Below the pieces are notes generated by a model. That model saw only the letters and a list, made by a program, of their open reading frames with translations. It searched no databases and was not told the origin of the DNA. From ASV31 sp965229765 (lineage in GTDB: Bacteria > Pseudomonadota > Alphaproteobacteria > Rhodobacterales > Rhodobacteraceae): a stretch of DNA of 64,000 nt. The stretch is from the NCBI GenBank assembly GCA_965229765.1, contig CBDDJT010000004.1, positions 124,001 through 188,000 on the forward strand. Direction: 5' to 3'. A program made the position numbers and the translations under genes. Below are positions 62,529 to 64,000 of this stretch, piece by piece. The first letter of the stretch is position 1; each line of letters opens with the position of its first letter.

Positions 62529-63638
62529 TCAGCGTACCACGAATTCGGCGTGCAGCGCCCCGGCCGCCTTTATGCTCTTTAGGATGTCGATCATGTCGCG
62601 GGGTGAAACGCCCAGGGCGTTCAGCCCCGCGATAACCTCTGACAGCGACGTGCCGGCCCGGACCTCGGCCAGCCCGATGCCCGGCTCCTCTTCCAGCGCG
62701 GCCTGCGTACGCGGCAGAACGATGCTCTGTCCCTGCGAAAACGGATTGGGTTGCACGACCAAGGGTGCTTCCTCGATCCGCAGCGTCAGGTTGCCCTGGC
62801 TGACGGCGACGCGGCTGATGCGCACATCGGCACCCATCACGATGGTGCCCGACCGCTGGTCGACCACCACGCGGGCCTTGCGCTCGGGCGCGACTGCGAG
62901 GTTTTCGATTCGTCCGATCGCATGGGCAGGAGACGCCGTGCGCGCCGCCTTGATGTCGAAGGCAACCGTCCCGGCATCCAGCATGACGGCCACGCCACGG
63001 CCAAAGTCCGCGTTGATCGCTGCTTCGATCCGGGCCGCGGTTGTAAAGTCGGGCGTGCGCAACGCAAGGCGAATCCGGTCAAGCGCGGCAAAGTCGAAAT
63101 CGATCTCTCGCTCTACCCGCGCGCCCGAGGGGATGACCCCGGCAGTTGGAACGCCCTGCACAACCCGCGCACCCTCTCCCTCGGCCTCGGCGCCGCCGGC
63201 GATCACGGTGCCCTGCGCCACGGCATAGATCTGACCGTCCGCAGCGTTCAGAGGCGTCATCACCAGCGTGCCGCCCAGCAGGCTCTTGGCGTCCCCGATG
63301 GCAGAGACCGTCACGTCGATCGTCCCCCCCGCCCGGGCAAAGGGCGGCAGCGTCGCGGTCACGAAGACGGCGGCGACGTTCTTGGGGCGAAACTGCTCTC
63401 CGGTGACGTTGACACCGAGCCGTTCAAGGATGTTCGACAGGATCTCCTCGGTAAAGGGAGCGTTGCGGATGCCGTCGCCCGTACCGTTCAGCCCCACGAC
63501 GATCCCGTACCCGACAAGATCGTTGCCGCGCACGCCATCGAATTCGACAAGGTCCTTGATGCGCACTGTCTGCGCGCAGGCCGGAACGGGCGCGGTCAGA
63601 ACGGCCGCGGCCAGAATACCTATCAGAAAGCGCATCAT
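62529..63638 (-). CDS. flgI: flagellar P-ring protein FlgI
   Basis: A 369-residue periplasmic ring protein of standard length. A signal peptide (MMRFLIGILAAAVLTAPVPA) precedes RIKDLVEFDGVRGNDLVGYG and IVVGLNGTGDGIRN. NVAAVFVTATLPPFARAGGT and GTIVMGADVRISRVAVSQGN are also conserved. It starts at ATGATG, overlapping the flgL stop. FlgA (47143) helps its assembly. Confidence 0.97.
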   Translation of the reverse strand: MMRFLIGILAAAVLTAPVPACAQTVRIKDLVEFDGVRGNDLVGYGIVVGLNGTGDGIRNAPFTEEILSNILERLGVNVTGEQFRPKNVAAVFVTATLPPFARAGGTIDVTVSAIGDAKSLLGGTLVMTPLNAADGQIYAVAQGTVIAGGAEAEGEGARVVQGVPTAGVIPSGARVEREIDFDFAALDRIRLALRTPDFTTAARIEAAINADFGRGVAVMLDAGTVAFDIKAARTASPAHAIGRIENLAVAPERKARVVVDQRSGTIVMGADVRISRVAVSQGNLTLRIEEAPLVVQPNPFSQGQSIVLPRTQAALEEEPGIGLAEVRAGTSLSEVIAGLNALGVSPRDMIDILKSIKAAGALHAEFVVR

Positions 63639-64000
63639 CGCAAGAACTCCGTCAGGCTCAGACGCGACAGACGGGCCGTCACGGCATAAAGCGTTTCAAG
63701 TTGCGTCTCGGCCTCGGTCAGGGCGGTCGCGGTGCGGTAGGCATCCACGCCCACCAGCGCGGCGCGGGCCTCTTCCAGGGCAGCGGCCTCTGCGGCATTT
63801 GCCGTCGCCGCCTCTTCGATGCGCGCTTCTTCGCGGCCGACGCGGGCGCCAAGGGTCGCCAGCGCCGCGTCACCTTCCATGATGCGCGTACCTGCCAGAA
63901 GCAGGGCAGCGGCGCGCTGATCTGCCTGTCCATCCAGGAGACCCCGGTCGAGAAGTGCTGCGGTGGCGTATCCGGCCAGAAGTTCGCGCAGCGCGGGATC
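63635..64000 (-). CDS. flgL: flagellar hook-filament junction protein FlgL, C-terminal part (runs off right edge)
   Basis: The last 121 residues of a flagellin-like protein; its start lies beyond the window. The C-terminal helix EARAALVGVDAYRTATALTE and QLETLYAVTARLSRLSLTEF-LR has the FlgL/flagellin pattern. Place directly upstream of flgI and the absence of the flagellin QSILSLFR ending favour FlgL over a second flagellin. Its stop overlaps the flgI start. Confidence 0.85.
   Translation of the reverse strand, partial: DPALRELLAGYATAALLDRGLLDGQADQRAAALLLAGTRIMEGDAALATLGARVGREEARIEEAATANAAEAAALEEARAALVGVDAYRTATALTEAETQLETLYAVTARLSRLSLTEFLR

Overview
The window comes from a high-GC alphaproteobacterium, most likely of the order Rhodobacterales (Roseobacter/Rhodobacter relatives). 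This rests on the gene order dnaA-dnaN-recF-(aldolase)-gyrB next to rpsT, mutM, ubiE and ubiB; on flagellar regulators FlaF and FlbT; on a flagellar cluster of the Roseobacter type; and on TTAA-N7-TTAA-like (CtrA-type) boxes in the flagellar promoters. No tRNA, rRNA, CRISPR array, insertion sequence or integrase was recognised.

Region 1 (1-12400) holds mostly single or paired housekeeping genes: a truncated alpha-2-macroglobulin-like gene, a hybrid histidine kinase translationally coupled to a VOC protein, yaaA, recQ, a YggT protein, an MFS transporter, mepA, a phytase-like esterase, a queuosine-precursor transporter and arfB. Between the last two sits a compact unit of promoter, 18-codon ORF and terminator. 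Its Shine-Dalgarno sequence could pair with 17 nt of the 16S rRNA 3' end.

Region 2 (12400-14494) is a foreign, AT-rich insert with one gene. It encodes a 661-residue P-loop ATPase with a C-terminal HEPN-like Rx4H motif, a plausible single-gene phage-defence protein, and it ends exactly on the stop codon of pncB. Region 3 (14491-21320) contains NAD salvage genes (pncB, pncA), an RNA methyltransferase, a small curli-like locus (two curlin-repeat proteins and a CsgH-like inhibitor), trhO and an amidinotransferase. Two inverted copies of a palindromic repeat lie in it.

Region 4 (21335-32077, nearly all on the minus strand) is the DNA replication and repair core: gyrB, recF, dnaN, dnaA, then rpsT, an enoyl-CoA hydratase and mutM, which apparently starts at CTG. 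Region 5 (32149-35260) carries ubiE, ubiB and a small-molecule kinase.

Region 6 (35360-64000) is a flagellar supercluster. It encodes hook assembly and length control (flgD, fliK), a rod-binding protein and a separate lytic transglycosylase, a chaperone-like protein, flagellin with flaF and flbT, the export ATPase (fliI), rod genes (flgB, flgC, fliE, flgF, flgG), rings (flgA, flgH, flgI, fliF), the export gate (fliP, fliQ, fliR, flhA, flhB), part of the switch (fliH, fliN), two fliL genes, motA with a motE-like gene, and the end of flgL. The genes form divergent, tightly overlapping operons. fliG, fliM, motB, flgE and flgK are not in the window and are presumably nearby, since the cluster runs off the right edge.
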